A stretch of 17,555 bases of DNA from JACKII01 sp041687435 (GTDB taxonomy: Bacteria > Pseudomonadota > Alphaproteobacteria > Bin95). Of the stretch, positions 1 through 7,905 are shown piece by piece. Numbering within the stretch: position 1 is the first letter of the stretch; every line of letters starts with the position of its first letter. Under the pieces are notes generated by a model. The model saw only the letters and a list, made by a program, of their open reading frames with translations, did no database searches and was not told the origin of the DNA. The translations under genes and the position numbers were made by a program. The DNA lies in contig JAWLBX010000040.1 of the NCBI GenBank assembly GCA_041687435.1, positions 1 to 17,555 on the forward strand. Reading direction: 5' to 3'.

Positions 1-83
1 ACGCCATCCGCAACGCAATCGACGCCATCACCCCAAACGACGCTCGGAACTTCTTCATTGCATGCGGCTACGAGCCGGAATGA
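1..83 (+). CDS. IS630-family transposase, C-terminal fragment (5' end outside window)
   Basis: Reading from base 3, the frame encodes 26 residues ending in TGA at 81-83: AIRNAIDAITPNDARN followed by FFIACGYEPE. The pattern of an aliphatic helix, then I-T-P-x-[DE]-[CA]-x-N-[FY]-F, then a final G-Y, is the usual C-terminus of IS630 DDE transposases, which cut and paste the element at TA sites. Only the tail is present, so the catalytic DDE residues are not visible. The last 16 bases overlap the convergent 3' end of the hydrolase gene. Recognition rests on a short segment, but the motif is characteristic. Confidence 0.6.
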   Translation, partial: AIRNAIDAITPNDARNFFIACGYEPE

Positions 84-99
84 AACGAATCCGCTCTAG
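1..99 (+). mobile_element. right end of an IS630-family insertion sequence (partial)
   Basis: The window begins inside the 3' end of an IS630-type transposase gene and probably includes the right terminus of the element. IS630/Tc1-mariner elements insert at TA dinucleotides and duplicate them. The TA at 98-99, in the stretch GAATCCGCTCTAG, is a plausible junction. This is supported by the neighbouring minus-strand hydrolase, whose protein matches its family up to about the PTR codons (95-103) and then continues with a tail read from the IS. The left end of the element is outside the window, so the inverted repeat cannot be verified. The exact boundary is inference. Confidence 0.55.
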
Positions 100-841
100 T
101 GGGGCAATGCGCCTGCAGGAATCGGCGGACACGCGCGATCGTGCGTTCTTTCAGTTCGGGTGGGGATTTCCAAGGAAACACGGTGATTTCAGCGTTCGGC
201 GCAAGCGAGGCAACGTCAACCGATGTCTGGTGTGGATGAGCAGGGATGTCGTCGGGCAACACAAGGATAGGTGTCCGACAGTTGCGGATTACATCGCGCG
301 ACACGCTGTAGAGAAAGTCGGGGTTGGACCGGTAGAGATTGTGGAGGTATGCGTCGATTATGGATTGGTCCAGATCGGGCCGCCGGGCCAGCAACTCTGG
401 CGCCCATCCGTCCCGGCCGGAGCGATACATGACGTCGGGGTCTTCCGGGTAGTGCCCTACCGTCTGACAGAACACCGCCGCGGTGATGCGTTCCGGCGCT
501 TGCTCGATCAGCTTTCCGGCGAAGCAGCCGCCAATACAATACCCCATGAAGGCAAATTCACGAATGCCCAGATGATCCATCAGTCCAAGCTGGTCGTCTG
601 CAAAGGCGCCCCACGGATCGTCGACGGCAACCGGCCCCGTGCTCTTGCCGCCAATTGCGTTGCGCTGGTCCATTGTGATGCAGCGGAAATCGTCCTTAAA
701 GACCTCCATCGCGTTGAAGACCGCGTTCGGCCAGTTGTCGACACGCGAGTTCACGCCGCCGCCGGGTGTGACCAGGAGCGGGAATCCCTGGCCGGCTTCC
801 TCATAGCGGATGCGGACATCGCCCTTCTCGTAGAACGGCAT
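68..841 (-). CDS. alpha/beta hydrolase with GYCIGG nucleophile elbow
   Basis: The product is a 257-residue cytoplasmic alpha/beta-fold hydrolase. An N-terminal beta region (MPFYEKGDVRIRYEEAG) and an oxyanion loop (PGGG, 26-29) precede the nucleophile elbow G100-Y-C102-I-G-G, so the predicted nucleophile is Cys, as in dienelactone hydrolases. The acid is probably D197 or D198 (LVLPDDIP). At the usual C-terminal His position the sequence reads VFPWKSPPE, with no His, which from memory is shared by close relatives. The start at 841 has a strong Shine-Dalgarno (GAGGAGGAGACAGCC before ATG). The gene lies downstream of the GMC oxidoreductase on the same strand with a 150-bp gap, so co-transcription is possible but not certain. 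The last eight or so residues (ADSFHSGS) appear to be encoded by the adjoining IS630 end. The substrate is unknown. Confidence 0.85.
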   Translation of the reverse strand: MPFYEKGDVRIRYEEAGQGFPLLVTPGGGVNSRVDNWPNAVFNAMEVFKDDFRCITMDQRNAIGGKSTGPVAVDDPWGAFADDQLGLMDHLGIREFAFMGYCIGGCFAGKLIEQAPERITAAVFCQTVGHYPEDPDVMYRSGRDGWAPELLARRPDLDQSIIDAYLHNLYRSNPDFLYSVSRDVIRNCRTPILVLPDDIPAHPHQTSVDVASLAPNAEITVFPWKSPPELKERTIARVRRFLQAHCPTRADSFHSGS

Positions 842-991
842 GGCTGTCTCCTCCTCTCATCGCAGGCAACGCAGAGCAATCCTGTCTCGGCATCGCAAGA
901 TAGACGGAAGCTTGGCCGTTTGGATACTCGTGTCGGCTCTCGCCTGCAGCGCAAACGAACCGGCGGTTTCAACTGAAGCAAGTCGCGCGGG

Positions 992-2707
992 TCACTGCCC
1001 TGCGAGAATCGCATCCGCGATCTTTTCCGCCGTCATGATGGTCGGGAAGTTGGTATTCGCGCAAGGTACGACCGGGAAGATAGAGGCGTCGACCACCCGC
1101 AGGCCCTCCATGCCATGTACGCGCCCCGCCGGGTTTGTCACCGCCATCGGATCGCTGGCGGCGCCCATACGGCAGGTGCAGGAGGCGTGCCAGACGCCGA
1201 CTGCGGCGCCGCGGATGAAAGTCTCCGCCGCCTCCTCGTCGTTGCAGACGTCTTTCAGTGTGTAGCCTTCCATGATCAGGTTCTGGATCAGATAGCGGCG
1301 GAAGGGTCCCGGTCCGTCCAACAATTTTGACATGATGCCGGTCAGGATGCGGTTCTTTGTGTTGATCTCCCCCACCTGGCGCACCTTGTCGGAATAGCTG
1401 GCCGGGAAGGGATCGCTCATCATCGCGCGCATGGCGGGGTCTTCGTAGAGTGGGGTCAGCCGGCGTACGCCGTCCGCCAGACGCTCCAGATCGCGCCGGT
1501 CGGAGAGCAGGTTGAAGTCGACCTCCGGCTCGTCCACCGGGCTGGGGGAGCGAAGCCGAACCTCGCCCGTTTCCGAGTAGGTTTTGTTCACGAACAGGAT
1601 GAAGCTTGCGATCTGCTCGCCGACCGAGTGCCAGGACGTTTTGGAGGCGCCGACCACGAACATATCGCCCGGCGGCGCCCCGCCCATTTTGGAGGAATAG
1701 CGCATGCCAATGAAGAGATGCCGCCGCGTCTCCTTGTTGGTGACGCGCGCCCTGGGCTTCAGGAAGGAGGCGAGCGCGATGGAGGGATGGTCCATCAGCC
1801 GTTGCCCGACACCATAGAGCGCGTGACGCACCGGAATGCCCAGGTCGGTCAGGTGCCCGGCCGGGCCGATGCCGGCGCGCATCAGATGGGCTGGGGAGTG
1901 GATAGCGCCGGAAGAGAGAATGACTTCTTTCGCCCGGAATTCCTGAGGCTTGCCGTTAACGGTGGCCTTCACGCCGATGCAGCGGTGATCCTCGTCGAAC
2001 AGCAGTTCGGTCACCTGGGTCTGGGTGGAGATGGTGAGGTTCGGGCGCTTGCGTACTTCCGCATTCAGGTAGCCGATGGATGCGGAGACGCGCTTTTCCT
2101 CCGCATTCGAGATGGTGATCGGGAAGTAGCCGTCCTCGAAAAAACCGTTCTGGTCTGGCAGGTACTTGTAACCCGCGCGTCCGAACGCCTCCGCCAGCGC
2201 CTTGGCGTGGCCGGGCCATTGGCTTTGCGGCACCCGGCGGACAGGGATATGGCCGTCCTGGCCGTGCCATTCGTCCTGGACGTCGAGGTCCCGTTCGATC
2301 TTCTTGAAATAGGGCAGCACATCATCCCAGCGCCAGCCAGTTGCGCCGCGTTCGTGCCATTCGTTGAAATCTGTCGGCGCGCCGCGGTTCGCCATCTGAC
2401 CGTTGATCGAGGATCCGCCACCTAGCACGCGGGCCTGCTCGTACTTGCGGAGCTTCGGGGCCGGGGCGCCGGGGTCACGGTTGTGGCTGACGACCTCGGT
2501 CGAGACCTTCAGTTCGGTCCAATGGAAGCGCGGGTTGAGATAGGCGGTGCCGGGGTAGCTGTCCAGAATTTCGGGCGGCTCCTGGCCGGGTGGTGTGTCC
2601 TCCCCCGCCTCACACACCAGCACTTTGTTGGCGCTCCGCGCCGACAGCCTGTTGGCGAGCACTGAGCCAGCCGAGCCCCCGCCGACGATGATGTAATCGA
2701 ATTCCAT
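992..2707 (-). CDS. GMC-family FAD-dependent oxidoreductase (choline dehydrogenase-like)
   Basis: The product is a 571-residue flavoenzyme expected to oxidise an alcohol to an aldehyde or ketone with FAD. The N-terminus has the dinucleotide-binding motif G9-G-G-S-A-G14 after a hydrophobic strand (DYIIV). GMC signature 1 is seen as ARVLGGGSSINGQ and signature 2 as SSGAIHSPAHLMRAGIGP. The C-terminus holds the catalytic pair H507 (WHASCTCRMG) and N551 (ANTNFPT), 44 residues apart as in choline oxidase. I chose ATG 2707 over the upstream in-frame start at 2743 because it places the FAD strand at the N-terminus and is preceded by GGGAG at suitable spacing; the 12 extra residues look non-coding. 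No signal peptide is seen. The substrate could be choline, a polyether, an alcohol or another compound; sequence alone does not decide. Confidence 0.92.
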   Translation of the reverse strand: MEFDYIIVGGGSAGSVLANRLSARSANKVLVCEAGEDTPPGQEPPEILDSYPGTAYLNPRFHWTELKVSTEVVSHNRDPGAPAPKLRKYEQARVLGGGSSINGQMANRGAPTDFNEWHERGATGWRWDDVLPYFKKIERDLDVQDEWHGQDGHIPVRRVPQSQWPGHAKALAEAFGRAGYKYLPDQNGFFEDGYFPITISNAEEKRVSASIGYLNAEVRKRPNLTISTQTQVTELLFDEDHRCIGVKATVNGKPQEFRAKEVILSSGAIHSPAHLMRAGIGPAGHLTDLGIPVRHALYGVGQRLMDHPSIALASFLKPRARVTNKETRRHLFIGMRYSSKMGGAPPGDMFVVGASKTSWHSVGEQIASFILFVNKTYSETGEVRLRSPSPVDEPEVDFNLLSDRRDLERLADGVRRLTPLYEDPAMRAMMSDPFPASYSDKVRQVGEINTKNRILTGIMSKLLDGPGPFRRYLIQNLIMEGYTLKDVCNDEEAAETFIRGAAVGVWHASCTCRMGAASDPMAVTNPAGRVHGMEGLRVVDASIFPVVPCANTNFPTIMTAEKIADAILAGQ

Positions 2708-3126
2708 TAGCCGCTCCCGCGGGAACCGTTTTCGTTGATCCAATCATGCCGTCAGGTGCTGCGGGCGGGAAGAGGCTTGCTGAAATCAGTATTTTTGGCG
2801 GGGCAGGTCCGGCGCGAGCAGGGTGAGGCAGAGGGCGCGGCAGGGGTAGGAGGGGTTGATGTCGTCGGCCTGGTCAAGTTCGGTCAGGCGCATGTCGTGG
2901 CGGCCGCCTCGACAGCTTCGAGATCGTATTCTGCCATGGCAGTGGCGACGACCGCAGCCGCCTCGACCCTTCAGGGCAATAAGACCGCACTCAGCGCCGG
3001 CGGCATGGCTGGGGGGCGCAATGCAGACGGCCCCATCGTTTGCGGACATAGTGCGGACACAAGAAAAGAGGGTTGTGTTCGCGGCTTCCGCGAGACGCCT
3101 TAATATTTTGATTTTCTTAAAAAATA
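2708..3126. other. 419-bp gap with no convincing gene
   Basis: This stretch lies between the GMC oxidoreductase start and the tRNA 3' end. Several open frames cross it on both strands, but none has a Shine-Dalgarno with a sensible start, family motifs or consistent coding character. It contains two copies of GCCGCCTCGAC about 50 bp apart and a short CGCGG-CTT-CCGCG palindrome near 3080-3092. The left portion should hold the minus-strand promoter of the GMC oxidoreductase, but I could not pick out a reliable -35/-10 pair. It could also hold gene remnants too decayed to name. Confidence 0.4.
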
Positions 3127-3203
3127 TGGCGCGCCCGGGAGGACTCGAACCCCCAACCTCCTGATCCGTAGTCAGACGCTCTATCCGATTGAGCTACGGG
3201 CGC
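3127..3203 (-). tRNA. tRNA-Arg (anticodon ACG)
   Basis: Read on the minus strand the sequence folds into a complete cloverleaf. The acceptor stem GCGCCCG (3203-3197) pairs with CGGGCGC (3137-3131). The D-stem is GCTC/GAGC. The anticodon stem TCTGA/TCAGG holds the loop CTACGGA. The T-stem GGGGG/CCTCC holds the loop TTCGAGT. The discriminator is G and CCA is genomically encoded (3129-3127). Loop positions 34-36 read ACG, the isotype normally edited to ICG, which reads CGU, CGC and CGA arginine codons. Length is 77 nt including CCA. A T6 run begins two bases after CCA (3124-3119, minus strand) and may help termination. Confidence 0.95.
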
Positions 3204-3240
3204 GCAGGTCAGCGTCGCTGTTGCGATTGCCGAAGCCGGG

Positions 3241-3269
3241 TTTCTAGTGAGGTCTGGCCGTTGGCGCAA
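3241..3269 (-). promoter_or_regulatory. possible promoter of the tRNA-Arg gene
   Basis: On the minus strand TTGCGC (3269-3264) and TAGAAA (3246-3241) are separated by 17 bp. This would start transcription about 30 nt before the mature tRNA 5' end. The -10 matches TATAAT at four of six positions and the -35 matches at three of six. Position and spacing are right, but the match is weak. Confidence 0.3.
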
Positions 3270-3273
3270 GCCC

Positions 3274-3296
3274 AAAATTGCGGTTGCCGCGATTTT
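3274..3296. terminator. possible bidirectional hairpin terminator
   Basis: AAAATTGCGG, a TTG loop and CCGCGATTTT form a 10-bp stem with one wobble pair. An A-tract leads in and a T-tract leads out, so the hairpin could act on either strand. The stem is short and the T-tract is only four bases and part of the stem. It lies immediately upstream of the possible tRNA promoter. Confidence 0.3.
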
Positions 3297-3501
3297 GCCA
3301 TCGGGACTCGACGGTCGTCGCAGGGCGGTGATAGACAGCATAAAACCTGCTATTCCGAAGATGCCGTGATTGAGGCGTTGCCGTACCCATGCGTAGCATT
3401 GAGAATTGCAACATGATCCTGGCGCGATTGAGTGGCGTTGGCGGGTATCGAGAGTGCCGAACGGTTAGCCGAGGTGTGCGGTGACAAAGGCAGGTGGATC
3501 A

Positions 3502-4809
3502 ATGGCACGGTGGCGGCTGTTCCTGATGCTGGCGGGCATTGGTCTGGCCGGTTTTTTGTCTGCGTGCAGCAAGGTAGATGAGATGCTGGGGCAGTCGGCC
3601 GAACCGGCGCCACCGCCGTCCCCGCAGGCGCAAGCTACGGAAGAGCCGCGCATGTTGGGCCGGATCGGCGATTTCAGCCGCGTGCTGGCCCCACCACCGC
3701 CAGAAGCGCCACCCCCGCCATTGCCGCTGGATCATGCGGCCGCTTCCGATGCTCCGGGCCCAGAGGGGGAAACCCTCCCAAACGGCGCGCGTGCCGGCGA
3801 CAAAGCGCAGCAGATCGGCGCAGAATTGGATCGCCTGCAAGTAACGGTCAATGCCCATACGGCAGAGCATGAGCGGCTGCGCGAGACAAATGCGGCGGCG
3901 GCCGACCGGTTCCGCGCTGCTGTCGCCATGATCGGCTCTGAGGCGGACCAGGCATCGAGCGACCAGTCAGCCAGCCCACAACTGGGCGAGGCCGAAGCCC
4001 GCCTGACAGATGTCAGCGACAGCATTCAACAGATGGAAGCGTTGCGAAGCCAGTTGGTGGCCGATGCCGCACTGGCCAGCTCTCTTGCGGAACAGGCACG
4101 GTCTGCCGGCCAATTGGCCGGTGCCGCAGAGGAGGATCGGCGCCAGTTGCAGCGGCTGAAGGAGGCGGCGCAGCAGGCCGGAATGTCATTGGAAGCGCTG
4201 CTGGTCGATTTGGATGATGATATTTTGCGCCAATCTGCAGCTGTCACGCGCGAGCAGCGTGACCTGGCCACGCTCGCCATGACCATCAAGAGCGGTGAAC
4301 AGTATGCTCGCTCTCCCGGAGGAGAGGATGAGACCGCGGCGGCGTCGATGTCGTCCGATGACGGTCCGGCTGCCACTGCCGCGGTTCCTACTTCCGCAGG
4401 TAACGCCGCCGCTTCCGTCGCGGAAGGCGAGCGGGCGCGTGAGCCAGCGCCTGCCGCCGTGATACCGCCGTCGGCCGAGCGAAAGGCCGCTGCCTTGCGT
4501 GCCACAGACAGACCGGTCGCGCGCCAGCCGCTGATGACGATTCCATTCGATCGTTCCGACCCGGATTACGAGGCCGGGCTCTATGCAGCGATCAGCGAGG
4601 CGGTTTCGCGCAATCCGTTCGCCAGCTTCGAAGTCGTGGCGGTTTCGTCCGGTGGGCGCCCCGGGGCAACGCTGGCCGCAGCCCGGCGCAATGCGCAGCG
4701 GGTGGCACAAAGCCTTATCAATATGGGCGTTCCGGAAGGGCGCCTGAAACAGTCCGCCACCACGGTAGATGACGACGGCGCCGATGAGGTGCTGGTTTAT
4801 ATGATGTAG
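3502..4809 (+). CDS. proline-rich coiled-coil lipoprotein with OmpA-like C-terminus
   Basis: The 435-residue product begins MARWRLFLMLAGIGLAGFLSAC, a lipoprotein signal peptide with lipobox L-S-A-C22, so it should be lipidated and held in the cell envelope. A Pro/Ala-rich linker (about 30-75, including APPPPEAPPPPLP) is followed by a long Ala/Glu/Gln/Arg-rich segment predicted to be coiled coil (about 95-260) and then a low-complexity Ala/Glu linker. The last 90 residues (MTIPFDRSDPDYEAGL ... AAARRNAQRVAQSLINMGVP) resemble a divergent OmpA/MotB-type domain, although the usual peptidoglycan-contact residues are not clearly conserved. ATG 3502 is preferred over GTG 3481 because AGGTGG lies 5 bp upstream and it gives a normal signal peptide. 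The role is probably an envelope spacer or scaffold; the exact function is unknown. Confidence 0.8.
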   Translation: MARWRLFLMLAGIGLAGFLSACSKVDEMLGQSAEPAPPPSPQAQATEEPRMLGRIGDFSRVLAPPPPEAPPPPLPLDHAAASDAPGPEGETLPNGARAGDKAQQIGAELDRLQVTVNAHTAEHERLRETNAAAADRFRAAVAMIGSEADQASSDQSASPQLGEAEARLTDVSDSIQQMEALRSQLVADAALASSLAEQARSAGQLAGAAEEDRRQLQRLKEAAQQAGMSLEALLVDLDDDILRQSAAVTREQRDLATLAMTIKSGEQYARSPGGEDETAAASMSSDDGPAATAAVPTSAGNAAASVAEGERAREPAPAAVIPPSAERKAAALRATDRPVARQPLMTIPFDRSDPDYEAGLYAAISEAVSRNPFASFEVVAVSSGGRPGATLAAARRNAQRVAQSLINMGVPEGRLKQSATTVDDDGADEVLVYMM

Positions 4810-4854
4810 CAGCCGGCATAGACCGAGGTTTGCGTAAGCGGAAGACAGGCGGTC

Positions 4855-5322
4855 ATGGTATCAGAAACAGCACCGCACCATTCGGTCCCCGTCTCGTGGG
4901 ACGAACTGCACCGGGATACCAGGGCGCTGGCCTGGAGGTTGGCGGAGTTGCCGGCCTTCGACGCCATTGTCGCGATTGCGCGGGGCGGGCTGGTTCCGGC
5001 TGCGATTGTGGCACGCGAATTGGGTGTGCGGCTGGTCGATACGGTCTGCATTTCCAGCTACAGCGACCGGGCCCAGGGTGAGGCGAATATCCTCAAAGCC
5101 ATCGGTGGCCATGGCGGCGGCGTGCTGGTGATCGACGATTTGGTCGATACCGGCGTGACCGCCAGGATCGTCCGTAAGATGCTGCCGGATGCCCACATCG
5201 CGACAGTCTATGCCAAGCCGGCCGGGCGGCCCGAGGTTGATACGTTCGTCACCCTGGTGAGCCAGGATACCTGGATTGTGTTTCCCTGGGACGTTGGCAA
5301 CCCGGTCCGGCCCGGTGGCTGA
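4855..5322 (+). CDS. gpt: xanthine-guanine phosphoribosyltransferase
   Basis: The 155-residue product closely follows E. coli Gpt along its length. It has a VSWDELHRDTRALAWRL N-terminus, AIARGGLVPAAIVARELG (about 41-57), VDTVCISSYS, the PRPP-binding loop VLVIDDLVDTGVT (90-102, with acidic D94 and D95), AKPAGRPEVDTF and QDTWIVFPWD. It transfers phosphoribose from PRPP to guanine or xanthine to make GMP or XMP, in cytoplasmic purine salvage. E. coli has GG after the DT of the PRPP loop where this protein has GV. The start ATG 4855 gives the family length, although the upstream ribosome site is weak. It lies 45 bp after the lipoprotein gene and may be read with it. It converges on the next minus-strand gene with a 17-bp gap. 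Confidence 0.93.
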   Translation: MVSETAPHHSVPVSWDELHRDTRALAWRLAELPAFDAIVAIARGGLVPAAIVARELGVRLVDTVCISSYSDRAQGEANILKAIGGHGGGVLVIDDLVDTGVTARIVRKMLPDAHIATVYAKPAGRPEVDTFVTLVSQDTWIVFPWDVGNPVRPGG

Positions 5323-5339
5323 TCGGTGAGCGCGGCTGC

Positions 5340-5885
5340 TTAGGGCTCCAGGCCCTGTTCGCCCTCCGGCAGTTCCACACCGGCGACGTTCAGGGTCATG
5401 GACACCATTGTATAGTATCCGCTGATGCCGATCAGTTCGACTACGCCCCGTTCGCTGAAAAGCTCCAGTACGCGCTGATAGGTGGCGTCGCTGACATTGT
5501 GGTCGCGGTGCAGTTCTTGACAGAAATCATGCACGGCAGCCTCATCTTCTGCCATGTCGGGGCGCTCGCGTTTGGCGATGGCGTCGATCACCGCATCGGA
5601 CAGCCCGCCGTCCCGCGCCATCCGCGCATGCGCATACCACTCGTATTGCGCCGTCCAGAAGCGCGCACACATCAGAATGGCCAATTCGGCCAGCCGCGGC
5701 TCGAACGAGGTGTGGTAGCGCACGAACTCCCCTAGCTTCTGGCCGCGATCTGCCAACTCAGGCGAGCGAATCCAGGCCGGAAATGGCCCGCGGACACTGC
5801 CGCGTGGACCGGCAGCAATACTGGAGTAGATTTCCTTCTGCCGCTCGGAAAGGTCGTCCGGGTTGAGTGGTGGCAATCGGCTCAT
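5340..5885 (-). CDS. carboxymuconolactone decarboxylase-like (AhpD-fold) protein
   Basis: The 181-residue all-helical protein has the CMD core from about residue 50 to 105 (EFVRYHTSFEPRLAELAI, then ARFWTAQYEWYAHARMARDGG and LSDAVIDAI). At the AhpD active-site motif C-x-x-C-x-x-H the two Cys positions are Q80 and W83 while H86 is kept. It therefore lacks the peroxidase redox pair and is more like the EW...H subgroup of CMD-family proteins. True gamma-carboxymuconolactone decarboxylase is shorter, and no pca genes are nearby, so a protocatechuate role is not supported. The start is backed by AGGAG seven bases before ATG 5885. It is transcribed divergently from the small membrane protein gene. 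Confidence 0.85.
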   Translation of the reverse strand: MSRLPPLNPDDLSERQKEIYSSIAAGPRGSVRGPFPAWIRSPELADRGQKLGEFVRYHTSFEPRLAELAILMCARFWTAQYEWYAHARMARDGGLSDAVIDAIAKRERPDMAEDEAAVHDFCQELHRDHNVSDATYQRVLELFSERGVVELIGISGYYTMVSMTLNVAGVELPEGEQGLEP

Positions 5886-5988
5886 GGCATTCTCCTGGAA
5901 AGTGGCAATAAATTCGGCTGGTTAGGCTGAGGCGCGCAAACATCCCGCCAAAAAGCCGCCGGAAAGACAACGATTATGTGGTCAAGCG

Positions 5989-6055
5989 GCTTGTGGTGGT
6001 TCTAAAGCCAATTACACTTCCGTGTCAGTCTAAAGTTCTAACCTGGGAGGTCCGG
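5989..6055 (+). promoter_or_regulatory. leader of the small membrane protein: possible promoter, TCTAAAG direct repeat and strong RBS
   Basis: TTGTGG (5991-5996) and TACACT, 16 bp apart, form a weak promoter-like pair. TCTAAAG occurs twice (6001-6007 and 6029-6035), 28 bp apart, flanking the small palindrome ACAC-TTCC-GTGT. GGGAGG follows at 6045-6050, spaced well for ATG 6056. The Shine-Dalgarno is convincing; the promoter and the operator reading of the repeat are inference. Confidence 0.35.
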
Positions 6056-6178
6056 ATGTTGGACCAGGTGGCCGAAACCCTCTGCCAAAAGGTTTCCGGC
6101 CCTGATTTGATGATGGTGGCCTTCCTGGTCAGCCTGTCGATCTGGTGCGCCGTTCTGCTGTTCGCATTGCGGCTGTGA
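6056..6178 (+). CDS. small single-span membrane protein (40 aa), unknown function
   Basis: The frame encodes 40 residues. An amphipathic N-terminal segment (MLDQVAETLCQKVSGPD) is followed by one hydrophobic span of about 22 residues (LMMVAFLVSLSIWCAVLLF) and a two-residue ALRL-type basic end. The excellent Shine-Dalgarno (GGGAGGTCCGG before ATG) argues for translation from 6056 rather than from the upstream in-frame start at 5978, which has none. It sits alone between a divergent CMD-like gene and the transporter operon, 237 bp before livG. I do not recognise the family. Such proteins can be regulators or accessory subunits, but there is no evidence for a partner. Confidence 0.5.
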   Translation: MLDQVAETLCQKVSGPDLMMVAFLVSLSIWCAVLLFALRL

Positions 6179-6415
6179 TCAATGGCACCCGTGGCGCGAA
6201 GCGATGCCAGATACGCATAGGGGGCAGAACATTATTGCATGGCTTGGTCCATTCCGCTAGCACAGACGCTTGCCGGTGACGGCTCTTTTGCAGCTGGGTG
6301 CGGCGCCGCCGCGGCCAGTCCAGAACGCCATTGGAGGTTATAGGTTGACTTCGGCTATAGGCATGGCCGGCGCGGCATTCCCGTGTGCGGTGAACGACAT
6401 GCGAGGGGCGCGGTG

Positions 6416-7182
6416 ATGGCGGCTCTCCTTGAAGTGAAGGATGTAGTGGTTCGCTTCGGCGGCATTCTTGCGCTTGATGGCGTATCCTTTGATATTCCCG
6501 AGGGAATGATTGTCGGCCTGATCGGCCCGAACGGCGCGGGCAAGACGACGTTGTTCAACTGCCTTTCCAGGCTGTACACGCCGAACGAAGGCGAGATCAC
6601 GTTCAAAGGGCAGTCGATCCTGGGTTTGCCAGCGGACAAGATCTCCGCTCTGGGCATCGGCCGGACGTTCCAGAACCTGGCGCTGTTTCCGACACTGTCA
6701 GTGTTGGACAATGTTATGATTGGCGGCCACAGTCACACCAAGAGCGACTTCATCTCCAACGCGCTCCGGCTGCCCTGGGTGGGCCGCGAGGAAAGGCAAT
6801 TGATGGCGCAGTCCATGGAACTGATCGAGTTCATGGACTTGCAGGACGTGGTCAACAGCCCGGTGGGTTCGTTGCCGTTTCCGTATCAGAAGCGGGTGGA
6901 AATGGCGCGGGCGCTGGCCAGCTCGCCGAAGCTGCTGCTGCTGGACGAGCCGGCCGGCGGCCTCAATCATGAGGAACTCGATCACCTCAAGGACCAGATC
7001 CGGCAAGTGCGGGACGAGCGCGGCATCACCGTTCTGTTGGTCGAACACCACATGAGTTTGGTGATGCAGGTCTCGGACAAGGTCGTGGCCATTGATTTCG
7101 GCCGGAAGATCGCCGACGGCACACCCGCCGAAGTGCAGCGCGATCCGAAGGTGATCGAAGCCTATTTGGGGACGGCGGACTG

Positions 7183-7183
<1 letters not shown>
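6416..7183 (+). CDS. livG: branched-chain amino acid-type ABC transporter ATPase, LivG-like
   Basis: The 255-residue product is one of the two nucleotide-binding subunits of a HAAT-family importer. Walker A is G37-PNGAGKTT45, the Q-loop Gln is Q86 (GRTFQNLALF), Walker B is LLLLDE (D177, E178) and the switch His is H211 (LLVEHH). Family length and the AGGLNHEE D-loop region are typical of LivG. The ABC signature reads L153-P-F-P-Y-Q-K-R, with Pro where LivG proteins normally keep a Gly. ATG 6416 is chosen over the upstream start at 6383 because GAGGGG precedes it and the family N-terminus starts there. The stop overlaps the livF start by one base (TGATG), implying translational coupling. It is the first gene of the transporter operon; substrate specificity is not shown by the ATPase. 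Confidence 0.93.
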
Positions 7184-7893
<710 letters not shown>

Positions 7894-7905
7894 GGGCGGG
7901 AAACG

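Noticed and set aside
62..976. 304-codon plus-strand frame over the hydrolase gene
   Set aside because: It is a shadow of the minus-strand hydrolase, which has motifs and a strong ribosome site; the plus frame has neither.
2735..3103. 122-codon plus-strand frame and an 87-codon minus-strand frame in the gap before the tRNA
   Set aside because: Neither has a ribosome site or a recognisable domain, and both are full of Ala/Gly/Arg low-complexity runs typical of non-coding GC-rich DNA.
3127..3203. tRNA-Arg as the attachment site of an integrated element
   Set aside because: tRNA genes are common att sites, but no integrase gene and no repeated tRNA 3' fragment were found in the window.
5340..5885. 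CMD-like gene as part of a protocatechuate (pca) pathway
   Set aside because: It lacks pca neighbours and the length and motif differ from true PcaC; only the fold family is supported.
6344..6375. TTGACT followed by TATAGG upstream of livG as its promoter
   Set aside because: The -35-like box is good, but the TATAGG lies too close to it and nothing like a -10 box occurs at 16-18 bp.
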